Shown: positions 6,909 through 14,653, numbered from the stretch's first letter. The stretch is DNA of 28,897 bases from MWH-TA3 sp044353905 (GCA_044353905.1 JBILBA010000015.1:1-28897); one strand, 5' to 3'. A program made the numbers and translations. The notes: generated by a model not told the origin, from the sequence alone.

Positions 6909-8297
6909 CTAGCCGTTGACCTGGTTGTACAGCGCCTTGAAGTCAATTTTCCCCTGGTCCGAAGTGGGGAGGCTGTCGAGAGCGATGATCTGGCGTGGGC
7001 TCGCAAGCCCCATTTCGTTCCGAGCCCATGAGAGCAAACCAAATTCATCAAAATCGTGACGTGGATTCACGACCACAAACGCGACGGGAATCCCGTCATG
7101 ATTCGGAGACTCCCTTTTAACGACAGCAACGTCTTTGACCATAGGGTTTTTGAGCAACGCGGATTCAATCTCCCGAGGAAATATGTTGACTCCATCCAAC
7201 GTAAATGCCTCAGTGGTCCTGCCGTGTAGGCGCAAAATCCCCGAATCGAGGATCTCGCCCAGATCTCCTGGAATGAACCATCCGTCGTTAAAGGCGCTCA
7301 TTTGATGAGCGTTTGCATCGAGGTAATGCGTGGCCATCCCCGGCGTCCTAATCTTGAGCGCGCCGACTGAATCGGATAACACAGCGTTGTCGATGTCGAT
7401 TTCGACCCCCGGGAGCGGAATTCCAACGCCGCCTTCGATGTCATGGTCGCCGTGAAATGCGATGGCAATCGTCCCCGTTTCGGTGGACCCGTATCGAACC
7501 GAAAGGTTCGGCGTGACCGCCTCTTGGAACTGTTTCCTCAGAACGGTAGGAAGAGGGCTTCCGGCAATCGTGATGGCGATTTCGGGGGGCAGTTGTCGTC
7601 CATTACGCATCTCCAGCAGGCTGGCAAAGTGAGACCGCGCGATATCAAAACGCGTGCAGCCCGAGGTTTGCAGATAGTCGAAATCGAGAGCGTCGTCCTC
7701 GATGTCTCGAAAAAGGTTTGTTCCGCCATTGAGAAAGCAGTAAAGTCGATGTCTTTTGGAATTGTTGTGTTCAATCGAGGCGAGCCGCAGAAAACGTGCG
7801 CCGTTATAAAACGAGTGTTGGTCTGCCTGAATCTGAAGAGACGGGAACGGAATCGGCACCAATTTTGCGTGGCTCACCGTGCCAGAAGTTTTCAGGATTA
7901 GACCGCCCTGACCCTCTTCAGTGGGGGAACCTTCAAAACGAACAGAGTTTTTTGCGGATTTCTTCAGGAGCGCCAAGAAGACTTTGTCGTCAATCACCCG
8001 AGAAATTCGAAGTCGTTCCGCGAGCTGTGATCTCACTGCAGCAGGGTCATGGCTCGCCACCACGGTCTGGTGTGCACCAATCAGCAGCAGCGCGACCGTG
8101 AGCAGGAAATGGTCAATCTCGTCTTTGACCGAAATGCCAATCGTGTCGCCGGCGCGTATTCCTAGACCATGGAGGCTTGTTGCCAGGTGGCTGGACCTTT
8201 CGCCAACCTCGGAGAAGGAGAGGGACCGGTGTGTGCTTTCCAGCGCAACCGTGTCAGCCCAGCGTTCGGTGAGGGCGTCGAGTTGTTTCGGTGTCAT
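6909..8297 (-). CDS. AMP-forming acyl/amino-acid ligase (adenylation enzyme)
   Basis: This 462-residue member of the ANL superfamily activates a carboxylic acid as acyl-adenylate and passes it to CoA or a carrier protein. Motifs in order: KTSGTVSHAKLVP (P-loop, diverged from YTSGTTGxPK), VRYGSTETG, DGWFIPGDLGEI, LHGRTTEAFTLDGVNIFPREIE and, near the end, TSDQGKIDF with the catalytic lysine. The N-terminal part is shorter than usual. The start is the ATG at 8297, four bases after the ACP-hydrolase stop. The ORF stays open upstream but would overlap that gene. Its close coupling to an ACP-containing protein suggests it loads that carrier; the acid it uses is unknown. Confidence 0.85.
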   Translation of the reverse strand: MTPKQLDALTERWADTVALESTHRSLSFSEVGERSSHLATSLHGLGIRAGDTIGISVKDEIDHFLLTVALLLIGAHQTVVASHDPAAVRSQLAERLRISRVIDDKVFLALLKKSAKNSVRFEGSPTEEGQGGLILKTSGTVSHAKLVPIPFPSLQIQADQHSFYNGARFLRLASIEHNNSKRHRLYCFLNGGTNLFRDIEDDALDFDYLQTSGCTRFDIARSHFASLLEMRNGRQLPPEIAITIAGSPLPTVLRKQFQEAVTPNLSVRYGSTETGTIAIAFHGDHDIEGGVGIPLPGVEIDIDNAVLSDSVGALKIRTPGMATHYLDANAHQMSAFNDGWFIPGDLGEILDSGILRLHGRTTEAFTLDGVNIFPREIESALLKNPMVKDVAVVKRESPNHDGIPVAFVVVNPRHDFDEFGLLSWARNEMGLASPRQIIALDSLPTSDQGKIDFKALYNQVNG

Positions 8298-8301
8298 GAG
8301 T

Positions 8302-9549
8302 TCACAGCCTTTTCTTGCTCGAAGGGGAGGCGGGGTTAATCCATTCTCTAAAGTTCGAAAGGAGGGTTCCTTCATCAGCCAACGGCAGGAGAGCGTTGTG
8401 CTTGGCCCCCGGAATCTCAATCACTTCGGCCCCTGCTATGTCAGACTTCCAGTCGGGAACTTTGGGGGCATCGTTCCCCATCTCGCCATAGACGACAGTC
8501 ACGGGCACCTCGTTACCATCGCCAGCAGCTCGTCTTCGTGATTCCAGCACGCGTTCCAACTGGGGGTTGGCTGACCACCGAACGTCGCGCGTAGAGTTTG
8601 GTCCCACGATGACGACGCTGCGAACGGGGTAGAACCCGGAGAATACCAGCGCAGCAATTCCCCCGCCGCTGATACCGAGTACAACCGGGGGCAAAGCGGC
8701 ACGACGTTCTTCCGGCACTGTGGTGTCGATGACCGTCCCCAGATTTGCGAAAGCGGTTTCGAGGTCAAATCCCAAACCGGAAATCCCGCTACGAAAACCA
8801 TCATTTACCTCGGTGCGCAAAAAGATAACGGTATCGGTCAAATCGCCAAGCGCAGCGAGGAAAAGGCCCATGGGCATCATGGGACGGCGCGTGTTTCCTC
8901 CAAAAACAATGAGGCACGACGCCAGAGTTGACGGCTTGTCACTTCGATAGACGAGGACGTCCTTGGCACGATGTTTGCGTGACCAGGCTATGCGTTCATT
9001 ATCTCCGAGTGTGCGGTCGATCATTCCAGCGATTTTCTCGATTGGCGTCGCCTGCCTGACCAAGTTTGGCCATTTCTTCAGAATGCCCAGGGCAACTCTC
9101 AGTAATCCGAATTGTGTCCACCGAACAGAATTGCGAGCGGCGCCCGCCGCGGACAACTCCAAAAACTCACTCGGAGTTGCTGTCCCAATCAAATCCCTGA
9201 TGGCAAGATACAGTTTGTCCAACACAAGGCGCCTAACGCTTTTTTTGTCAACATTTGTTCCTTGTTCTGGCTGCGCACTAGCACCGGTTGGTGGCGCGAT
9301 AAGTTCTGCGAGTTCCTCGACGGAGTGCATCGCTGCCAACGCCGCCGGCGACAGTTTCACCCCACATCGAATCTCAAGCGCGATCGACAACTCGTTGAGA
9401 CTAAGGCTGTCGAGTTCGAAGGCGCTAAAGGGAAGAGGCTCCGCGCCGCGAACGAAAGCGTCCCATCGTTCCGGGCTCGAGACGGGAAAGTTGATTCCGG
9501 CGCTGAGGAGAATCGGTTTTGTTCCGGCGCGTTGCCCCTCGTCAACCAT
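8302..9549 (-). CDS. Acyl carrier protein fused to an alpha/beta-hydrolase
   Basis: This is a 415-residue protein with an unusual architecture. Residues about 25-86 look like an acyl/peptidyl carrier domain. Ser48 in FELDSLSLNEL is the expected phosphopantetheine site, followed by the helix LSIALEIRCGVKLSPAAL. A poorly recognised helical linker follows (about 100-195), then a hydrolase-like part: LIVFGGNTRRP, the nucleophile elbow LGISGGG (Ser294), VTVVYGEMGNDAP and the putative catalytic His in PGAKHNAL. This suggests a carrier that holds an acyl group and a thioesterase that releases it, as at the end of NRPS or PKS lines, but without condensation or ketosynthase domains. I chose the ATG at 9549 because GGAGGG lies 6 bases before it; an upstream TTG and ATG (9555) fit less well. 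Confidence 0.8.
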   Translation of the reverse strand: MVDEGQRAGTKPILLSAGINFPVSSPERWDAFVRGAEPLPFSAFELDSLSLNELSIALEIRCGVKLSPAALAAMHSVEELAELIAPPTGASAQPEQGTNVDKKSVRRLVLDKLYLAIRDLIGTATPSEFLELSAAGAARNSVRWTQFGLLRVALGILKKWPNLVRQATPIEKIAGMIDRTLGDNERIAWSRKHRAKDVLVYRSDKPSTLASCLIVFGGNTRRPMMPMGLFLAALGDLTDTVIFLRTEVNDGFRSGISGLGFDLETAFANLGTVIDTTVPEERRAALPPVVLGISGGGIAALVFSGFYPVRSVVIVGPNSTRDVRWSANPQLERVLESRRRAAGDGNEVPVTVVYGEMGNDAPKVPDWKSDIAGAEVIEIPGAKHNALLPLADEGTLLSNFREWINPASPSSKKRL

Positions 9550-9613
9550 CGGCATCCCTCCGTGCGACCATAGGGACGTGCCCTGATGTGACAATTAGTT
9601 AACCATGTTTAAT

Positions 9614-9642
9614 CGAATATCTCTAGAGATATTCGCGGTCAA
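9614..9642 (-). promoter_or_regulatory. Promoter with a perfect 22-bp palindrome in front of the ACP-hydrolase gene
   Basis: CGAATATCTCT (9614-9624) is followed at once by its exact reverse complement (9625-9635). On the minus strand TTGACC (9642-9637) can serve as the -35 box, and 17 bases later TATTCG (9619-9614) as a weak -10, so the palindrome fills the spacer. That layout is typical of MerR-type control but also suits a repressor. The palindrome ends 64 bases before the ATG at 9549. No regulator gene is adjacent. Confidence 0.55.
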
Positions 9643-9704
9643 CACAGACAGAAGTTTTGGTTTCGCTCGAAAAGCAGACTGGAGGAAACAATGGGGAAAT
9701 TCGT

Positions 9705-9736
9705 CTGTCGTTGACCCCTGACTCTGGCAACGACAG
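9705..9736 (-). terminator. Hairpin after the four-helix membrane protein gene
   Basis: CTGTCGTTG (9705-9713) and CAACGACAG (9728-9736) are perfect reverse complements around 14 bases, 37 bases beyond the membrane protein stop. No U-run follows, so termination is only suggested. Between 9643 and 9773 I see nothing else. Confidence 0.35.
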
Positions 9737-9773
9737 CATTCCGTGTCGAATCCCTCGCAAAAGGCAACTGTTG

Positions 9774-10181
9774 TTAATTGTCCTTTGAGCCGAATAGCGC
9801 CGCGGTATACGCGGCGGAGAAAGCGAAGCCAACGACCGCGTAGGCAATTGCAAACCAAGTGAGTGGCACGGGCACAATTAAGGTGACAACTCCCAGTGCG
9901 AACGCGGAAACCAACATGACGCGACCAGAAAATCGGACTGCTTCGTCGCTGCCGCGACTGGACACGGAGAACATGTTGCCCGCGAGTGCAACCAGAGTGA
10001 TTCCAATCATGCGCATGGCCCACTCAAGGTCCAGCGTTGTCGTCAGTCCGAGAAGTGCATTGAACGAGCCTGGCGCTGCGATCAGCGCGATGGCACTCAG
10101 CCCAAACACGATTGAGCCGGCTCTCAAAACGAGTCGAACACGACCGCTCTGGTAACGATTGACCGTCGTGACTTTGCTCAT
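9774..10181 (-). CDS. Four-helix membrane protein of unknown function
   Basis: This 135-residue protein has a short positively charged N-terminus (MSKVTTVNRYQSGRVRLVLR) and four hydrophobic segments at about 21-38, 55-70, 84-104 and 108-130. It looks like one of the generic small DUF-type inner membrane proteins. I recognise no catalytic motif. The ATG at 10181 follows GGGAGA at good spacing. It lies 87 bases after the threonine aldolase stop on the same strand and may be read from the same transcript. Confidence 0.75.
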   Translation of the reverse strand: MSKVTTVNRYQSGRVRLVLRAGSIVFGLSAIALIAAPGSFNALLGLTTTLDLEWAMRMIGITLVALAGNMFSVSSRGSDEAVRFSGRVMLVSAFALGVVTLIVPVPLTWFAIAYAVVGFAFSAAYTAALFGSKDN

Positions 10182-10268
10182 GTTTCTCCCGTCGACTTTT
10201 CGGCTTCGAATCTACTAGTGCCAGGGTTTACCGCGAGTCCCCCGCGTGCACAAGCTGTCAGCGCGTCC

Positions 10269-11312
10269 CTAAACGAGGCGCCGGACAGCAGCCGCGAAGT
10301 TGTCGACGTCGGCCTCGGTGGTGTCCCACGCGCACATCCAGCGAACTTCGCCGGTGGCGGGGTTCCAGTCGTAGAACCTGAACTCTTTGCGGAGTTCGTC
10401 GGCAACACCCGCAGGCAACGTCGTGAAGACTCCGTTGGCCTGAGTCGGCTGCGTGAAGTTGACGCCCGTCACCCCTTCGAGGGATGCGCGCAAGCGAGTG
10501 GCCATTGCGTTGGCGTGGGACGCGGAACGCAACCACAGGTCGCCCTCGAGAAGGGCAATGAGTTGGGCCGACACGTACCGCATCTTCGACGCGAGTTGCA
10601 TGTTCATCTTGCGCAGATAAATCAAGCCGTTCACAGCTTCGGGGTTCAAGACCACGATCGCTTCGGCACCCATCAGTCCGTTCTTGGTTCCACCGAAACT
10701 CACGATGTCGACGCCAGCATCGCGGGTAAACGCGCTGAACGGAACGCCCAGGGCGGCCGCCGCGTTCGAGATGCGCGCGCCGTCCAAGTGCACGGTCATT
10801 CCCAGCGAGTGAGCGTGATCGGCAATGGCCGAGACCTCGTCCGGTGTGTAAATGGTGCCGAGTTCACTGGACTGCGTGATGGTGACCGCGAGGGCCTGGG
10901 CGCGGTGCTCGTCGCCAAAACCAAAGGCCTGCTCGTCGATGAGTGCGGGAGTCAACTTGCCCTGGAACGCCGGCACGGTCAGCAACTTGAACCCACCCAC
11001 TGCTTCGGGCGCCGTGGACTCGTCGTTGTTCACGTGGGCGGTCGCGGCACAAATGACGCCACCCCAGCGTGGAATCATTGACTGCAGACTCAAAACGTTG
11101 GCGCCCGTGCCGTTGAAGACGGGGAACACTTCGATTCCGTCACCGAAGTGTTTTGCCATCACAACACCGAGATGTTCGGAGTACTGGTCTTCGCCATAGG
11201 CAACCTGGTGTCCGCCGTTGACGACCGATAGGGCATCGAGCACCTCGGGATGCACTCCGGCATAGTTGTCGGATGCGAATCCGCGCCAGGCGGTGTCGTG
11301 CAGTTTATCCAT
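10269..11312 (-). CDS. ltaE: Low-specificity threonine aldolase (PLP-dependent)
   Basis: The protein has 347 residues, the usual length for fold-type I PLP aldolases that cleave L-threonine or L-allo-threonine to glycine and acetaldehyde. Typical elements are FASDNYAGVHPEVLDAL at the start, YGEDQYSEHL, FNGTGANV, the PLP-contacting HLDGARISNAAAALG and the Schiff-base lysine in SFGGTKNGLMGAEAIV. It begins 9 bases after the DUF6421 stop, so both are probably on one mRNA. Related beta-eliminating lyases cannot be fully excluded, but the motif set fits threonine aldolase best. Confidence 0.9.
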   Translation of the reverse strand: MDKLHDTAWRGFASDNYAGVHPEVLDALSVVNGGHQVAYGEDQYSEHLGVVMAKHFGDGIEVFPVFNGTGANVLSLQSMIPRWGGVICAATAHVNNDESTAPEAVGGFKLLTVPAFQGKLTPALIDEQAFGFGDEHRAQALAVTITQSSELGTIYTPDEVSAIADHAHSLGMTVHLDGARISNAAAALGVPFSAFTRDAGVDIVSFGGTKNGLMGAEAIVVLNPEAVNGLIYLRKMNMQLASKMRYVSAQLIALLEGDLWLRSASHANAMATRLRASLEGVTGVNFTQPTQANGVFTTLPAGVADELRKEFRFYDWNPATGEVRWMCAWDTTEADVDNFAAAVRRLV

Positions 11313-11321
11313 GCCTTTACC

Positions 11322-12719
11322 CTAGGCGCGGATGCCGACGGTCGACTCAATCACCGGCGAAATCTTGCGCTGCAGTGCTTCGTAGAACATCGACAGCGGG
11401 AACTCGTCATCCAGCAGTTGGTCGGTCAATTCACCGGGCGCACCGGTGACCGGAAGCGCGTCGGCGCCCTTCGCCCAAACAGAGGCGGGGTGCGGTGTCA
11501 GCGTGCTGGCAACCAGTTCGTACGCGGCGAGCCAGTGCGAAATCTTGGGTCGATCGATGGAAAGCCAGTAGAGATCGTCGATAGCGTCCCCGAGGCTCAC
11601 CACGACATCGGGCACATCGTCCCAGTCAATCGAGAGCTTGTTGTCGGTCCAGTGCAGCACCTTGTGTTGGTGCATCCAGGCGAACAGCATCTGCCCGGCA
11701 ACGGCGTCGTAGTTGCGAACGCGCGACCCTGTCATCGAGAAACGGAAGATGCGGTCGAAAATGACGGCGTATTGAACGAGCCGGGCGTGCCGGCGCATCT
11801 CGGGGCTGGCGTCGTTGTCACGTTCAATCTTCACGCTCTCGCGGAAGGCGGTGAGGTCGCAGCGCATTTCCTCGAGCCCATACAAAAAGAACGGCATGCG
11901 TTGTTTGATCATGAACGGGTCAAACGGCAAATCGCCGCTCATGTGGGTGCGGTCGTGGATGAGATCCCACATGATGAAAATCTCTTCGGCCAGAGTTTGG
12001 TCCGTAAGGAGTTCTTCGGCATCGGCGGGCAAGGTGAGTCCTGTGATGTCCGCGGCGGCCCGTGTCACCTTGCGGAAGCGAGCGGCCTCGCGGTCCTGGA
12101 AAAGCGCACCCCACGTGAACGTGGGAACCGAGCTCATCGCGACTGACTCGGGAAACAGCACGGCCGAGTTTGTGTCATAACCCGGGGTGAAGTCCAGGAA
12201 TCGAAGTGGCACGAGCATCTTGTTGGAGTATTCGCCAGCTTCGAGTTCGGCGATGAACTCCGGCCAGAGGACCTCGACCAGCACTGCCTCGACGAAACGA
12301 TTGGTGCTGCCGTTTTGGGTGTACATCGGGAACACAACGAGATGCCGGATGCCGGCCTCCCGCTGAGCTGCCGGCGCAAACTCGAGGATGGACGCGAGAA
12401 AATCGGGCTCGTCAAAACCGCCATCGACCCAGCGACCAAAGTCGGCAATCACGGCCGCCAAATAGCTGGCATCGTGCGGGAAGTGCGGGGCGAGTTGTTC
12501 GATGGATGAGCAGATCGTTGCGACGTGCCCGGCCGCTTCGGTGTGCGCTGCGGACTTGCTCGCGCCGGCGTCGCCTGTGGTTTCCGGAATCGAACCGTTC
12601 TTGATTTGAAGACCCTGCAGCGCGGTCGCCGCGGCCTTGAGGGCAATCCACGCGGGCTCGGCGACGAGGTCGGCGCCGGGAGCGTCGATGGTCGTGAGGG
12701 TGGGGTCAACGGAAGCCAT
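11322..12719 (-). CDS. DUF6421-type protein with a gluzincin-like metal-binding motif
   Basis: This 465-residue soluble protein resembles the actinobacterial family annotated as DUF6421, whose function is not known to me. The most telling part is residues 255-288: His255-Asp-Arg-Thr-His259, then 23 residues, then Glu-Glu284-Met-Arg-Cys-Asp288. This copies the geometry of gluzincin metallopeptidases (HExxH plus a downstream Glu), and EEMRCD resembles the EECRAD motif of dipeptidyl peptidase III. The catalytic Glu of HExxH is Asp here, so it may be an altered peptidase or a non-peptidase metal enzyme. Transcription is probably leaderless (TACAAT 6 bases before the ATG). It is followed closely by the threonine aldolase gene. 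Confidence 0.8.
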   Translation of the reverse strand: MASVDPTLTTIDAPGADLVAEPAWIALKAAATALQGLQIKNGSIPETTGDAGASKSAAHTEAAGHVATICSSIEQLAPHFPHDASYLAAVIADFGRWVDGGFDEPDFLASILEFAPAAQREAGIRHLVVFPMYTQNGSTNRFVEAVLVEVLWPEFIAELEAGEYSNKMLVPLRFLDFTPGYDTNSAVLFPESVAMSSVPTFTWGALFQDREAARFRKVTRAAADITGLTLPADAEELLTDQTLAEEIFIMWDLIHDRTHMSGDLPFDPFMIKQRMPFFLYGLEEMRCDLTAFRESVKIERDNDASPEMRRHARLVQYAVIFDRIFRFSMTGSRVRNYDAVAGQMLFAWMHQHKVLHWTDNKLSIDWDDVPDVVVSLGDAIDDLYWLSIDRPKISHWLAAYELVASTLTPHPASVWAKGADALPVTGAPGELTDQLLDDEFPLSMFYEALQRKISPVIESTVGIRA

Positions 12720-12725
12720 GTGAAA

Positions 12726-12731
12726 ATTGTA
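12726..12731 (-). promoter_or_regulatory. -10 box (TACAAT) for leaderless transcription of the DUF6421 gene
   Basis: TACAAT is close to the TATAAT consensus and ends 6 bases before the ATG at 12719. No ribosome site is present. The -35 region is not recognisable. Confidence 0.6.
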
Positions 12732-12887
12732 CCCGCGATTTCGGGCAGATTTGCGTACTCTTTTGCACTAAACCTGCGTGTTTGGGGGCAAATCGCGCGT
12801 GAAAATGCACAAAACCAATCTCACAAAAATCTCACGGCGTTGTCACTTTTGTATTCCGCACAACTCTGCGTTAATCGATAGGGCGGT

Positions 12888-12893
12888 TAGGCT
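12888..12893 (+). promoter_or_regulatory. -10 box (TAGGCT) for the cysteine-rich gene
   Basis: TAGGCT ends 6 bases before the ATG at 12900, predicting a leaderless transcript. The 180-bp space between the two divergent genes holds both start signals and AC-rich sequence. No clear regulator site was found in it. Confidence 0.45.
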
Positions 12894-12899
12894 AACATC

Positions 12900-13106
12900 A
12901 TGACTTTGCCTGAGCACGGAGAATCTCACGACAACACCGCAGCGTGTGAATGCGCTCAAGATTCCGCCAACACAGTGATGTGCGTTTGCGATCACAACCC
13001 CGGTGCAGCGTGCCATTGCCCGCCGTTCGAATCCAAGTGCGACAAGAGTCATCATCTAGCGGGCGCTATTCAAACCGCGAACAGTTGTTGCCAAACGAAT
13101 TCGTAG
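12900..13106 (+). CDS. Cysteine-rich, metallothionein-like small protein
   Basis: It has 68 residues with nine cysteines (16, 18, 28, 30, 38, 40, 47, 63, 64) and six histidines. Three Cys-x-Cys pairs (CEC, CVC, CHC) with even spacing are typical of bacterial metallothioneins that sequester zinc, cadmium or copper. There is no signal peptide, so it should be cytosolic. It does not match the MymT or SmtA pattern I remember closely, so it may be another type. It stands alone on the + strand between leftward operons and probably has a leaderless mRNA. An antisense frame at 12843-13055 lacks such structure. Metal binding is inferred from composition. Confidence 0.65.
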   Translation: MTLPEHGESHDNTAACECAQDSANTVMCVCDHNPGAACHCPPFESKCDKSHHLAGAIQTANSCCQTNS

Positions 13107-13122
13107 AACGACAAATAGCGCC
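13062..13122. repeat. 9-bp inverted repeat at the convergent 3' ends
   Basis: GGCGCTATT (13062-13070) and AATAGCGCC (13114-13122) are exact reverse complements separated by 43 bases. The left arm lies within the last codons of the cysteine-rich gene and the right arm in the 25 bases before the sseB stop. The long loop makes an efficient terminator doubtful, but a bidirectional 3' structure is possible. Confidence 0.4.
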
Positions 13123-13131
13123 AGGGCACTG

Positions 13132-13902
13132 CTACGGTCTCGCCGCGCTTGTGCTTAGCGATAGTGCGAGGGCGTCGACCTGGTTGACGAATGTGTCGTT
13201 GTTCGAGATTCGAGCCTGCACCTTGGCAACGAGGGTTTGAACCTGATCGGCGTTCAGGCCGTCGGGGAGCGCCAACAGAAGGGTGACATCGGGCCCGACC
13301 CCGGTCGCGTTCGAGTCCCCCGGTGCGACCTCAATATCCAGCAGGTCGTCGATTCCCACAAGAAGCTTGTGGGTTTCCGAGAGAAACTCGGCTGACTCCC
13401 ACGGGGCGATGTACGGTTTTCCCTGAGCAATCGACCAGACGACCGGTCGACGCAACACGATTGAGTCTGTGCCCGGGTTCACGACGATGCGATCGGTTTC
13501 TTCACTCGCGGCGGCGAGCGCGACCCGCTGAGCTTGAATCGGTATGGGTCTGGCCTCTGAATTCCATGCAGTCATCGCGGCGACAGAAGTGAACGCCGGA
13601 ATGACCTTTTCGCCGCTGGGGCCGGCGACGGTGATGACCGACAACTCCTGGACCTTGTCTTCCATGACGGGGTTGTCGACGTCGAAGTCATCCCCCGCGT
13701 GGGTGACGAGCGGGATGAGTAACCGGTTGACCGCGAAGGCGGCGACGAGATCCGTGAATGTGCCCGTGCCGGCGTGCCACGCAGTCAGGCTTTCGGTTAC
13801 GCCGGCTGGCGTCTCGCCGGTGTCCCCCGCGTGCGGGTTGTCGTGGAACGTGCGTCCCTCCCACGGAACTCCGGACGAATCCGCGTGATGATCGCCCGCC
13901 AC
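13132..13902 (-). CDS. SseB-family protein
   Basis: It has 256 residues. The core (about 35-150) follows the SseB N-terminal domain found in many actinobacteria: a start-end arrangement of RLLIPLV, DKVQELSVITVAGPSGEKVIPAFTSVAAMTAW and QAQRVALAAASEETDRIVVNPG. The biochemical role of these actinobacterial proteins is unknown, and the Salmonella name should not be taken as a secretion role. Start: the GTG at 13902, four bases after the priA stop with GGGA upstream. The frame is open further but would overlap priA. The hisH-priA-sseB order is usual in Microbacteriaceae. The DUF1844 gene normally following is absent here. Confidence 0.8.
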   Translation of the reverse strand: MAGDHHADSSGVPWEGRTFHDNPHAGDTGETPAGVTESLTAWHAGTGTFTDLVAAFAVNRLLIPLVTHAGDDFDVDNPVMEDKVQELSVITVAGPSGEKVIPAFTSVAAMTAWNSEARPIPIQAQRVALAAASEETDRIVVNPGTDSIVLRRPVVWSIAQGKPYIAPWESAEFLSETHKLLVGIDDLLDIEVAPGDSNATGVGPDVTLLLALPDGLNADQVQTLVAKVQARISNNDTFVNQVDALALSLSTSAARP

Positions 13903-13906
13903 CGAA

Positions 13907-14641
13907 TTAGTTCCCGTTCGCTGCGGCCAGGGCGTCGCGCAAAGTGAACGCGCCGGCGTAAAGCGCTTTGCCGAGGATCGCTCCTTCGACACCGATGTCG
14001 ACGAGGTCGCGGATTGCGGCGATGTCGTCGAGCGTCGCGATTCCACCGGATGCGATAACGGGGGCCTGGCTTCGGCGTGCGACGTCGCCCAACAATTCGA
14101 GGTTCGGGCCGCTCATCGCGCCGTCGGTGTCGACGTCGGTGACGATGTACCGCGAGCATCCCGCGGCTTCCAAGATATCCAGCGTCTCGAACACGTCAGC
14201 GCCGACGTCCGTGGTTCCGCGAGCCGCGAGTGTGGACCCCCGCACATCTAGTCCGACGGCAACCCGGTCTCCGTTTTCGGCGATTGCCGACGCGACCCAC
14301 TCCGGATTTGTGAGCGCAGCCGTTCCCAGATTGACGCGCCGCACGCCTGCAACGAGCGCACGATCGAGCGACTCCTGGTCCCGAATTCCACCCGACAACT
14401 GGATGTTGATTGAGCCGGCGAGTTCGTCGACGACACGGCGCAACACCTCGGTGTTGTTGCCACGGCCGAACGCTGCGTCGAGATCCACGAGGTGCAACCA
14501 CTCGGCGCCCTGGTCGACGAAGTCCCGGGCGACGTCGAGCGGGTCGCCGTGGGTCGTCTCGGAACCGACCGCGCCCTGGATGGGCCGAACCGCCTGGCCG
14601 TCGGCGACGTCGACAGCGGGAAGCAGGATGAGTTTGGTCAT
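13907..14641 (-). CDS. priA: Phosphoribosyl isomerase (HisA/PriA type) with an altered specificity loop
   Basis: This is a 244-residue beta/alpha barrel that isomerises ProFAR to PRFAR in histidine synthesis; in many actinobacteria the same enzyme also does the TrpF step. Catalytic Asp11 (LPAVDVADG) and Asp173 (TDVDTDGAMSGPNL) are present, as are Arg19 and the phosphate-binding SGGIRDQESL and RVNLGTAAL. The loop usually reading R-G-W (Arg143/Trp145 in the mycobacterial enzyme) is Arg141-Gly-Thr143, so the aromatic stacking residue is lost. The dual activity is therefore uncertain. It is 12 bases after hisH and just before sseB in one leftward operon. Confidence 0.88.
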   Translation of the reverse strand: MTKLILLPAVDVADGQAVRPIQGAVGSETTHGDPLDVARDFVDQGAEWLHLVDLDAAFGRGNNTEVLRRVVDELAGSINIQLSGGIRDQESLDRALVAGVRRVNLGTAALTNPEWVASAIAENGDRVAVGLDVRGSTLAARGTTDVGADVFETLDILEAAGCSRYIVTDVDTDGAMSGPNLELLGDVARRSQAPVIASGGIATLDDIAAIRDLVDIGVEGAILGKALYAGAFTLRDALAAANGN

Positions 14642-14653
14642 GGTGGCTTTCGT

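Noticed and set aside
9595..10023. Minus-strand frame of 142 codons overlapping the four-helix protein gene
   Set aside because: Composition is unlike a folded protein, and the overlapping frame at 9774-10181 has a good ribosome site and membrane helices.
10218..11081. Plus-strand frame of 287 codons opposite the threonine aldolase gene
   Set aside because: No motif or ribosome site; the opposite strand codes a complete, well-recognised enzyme.
12843..13055. Minus-strand frame of 70 codons opposite the cysteine-rich gene
   Set aside because: No recognisable motif; the + strand frame has ordered Cys-x-Cys pairs and a -10 box at the right distance.
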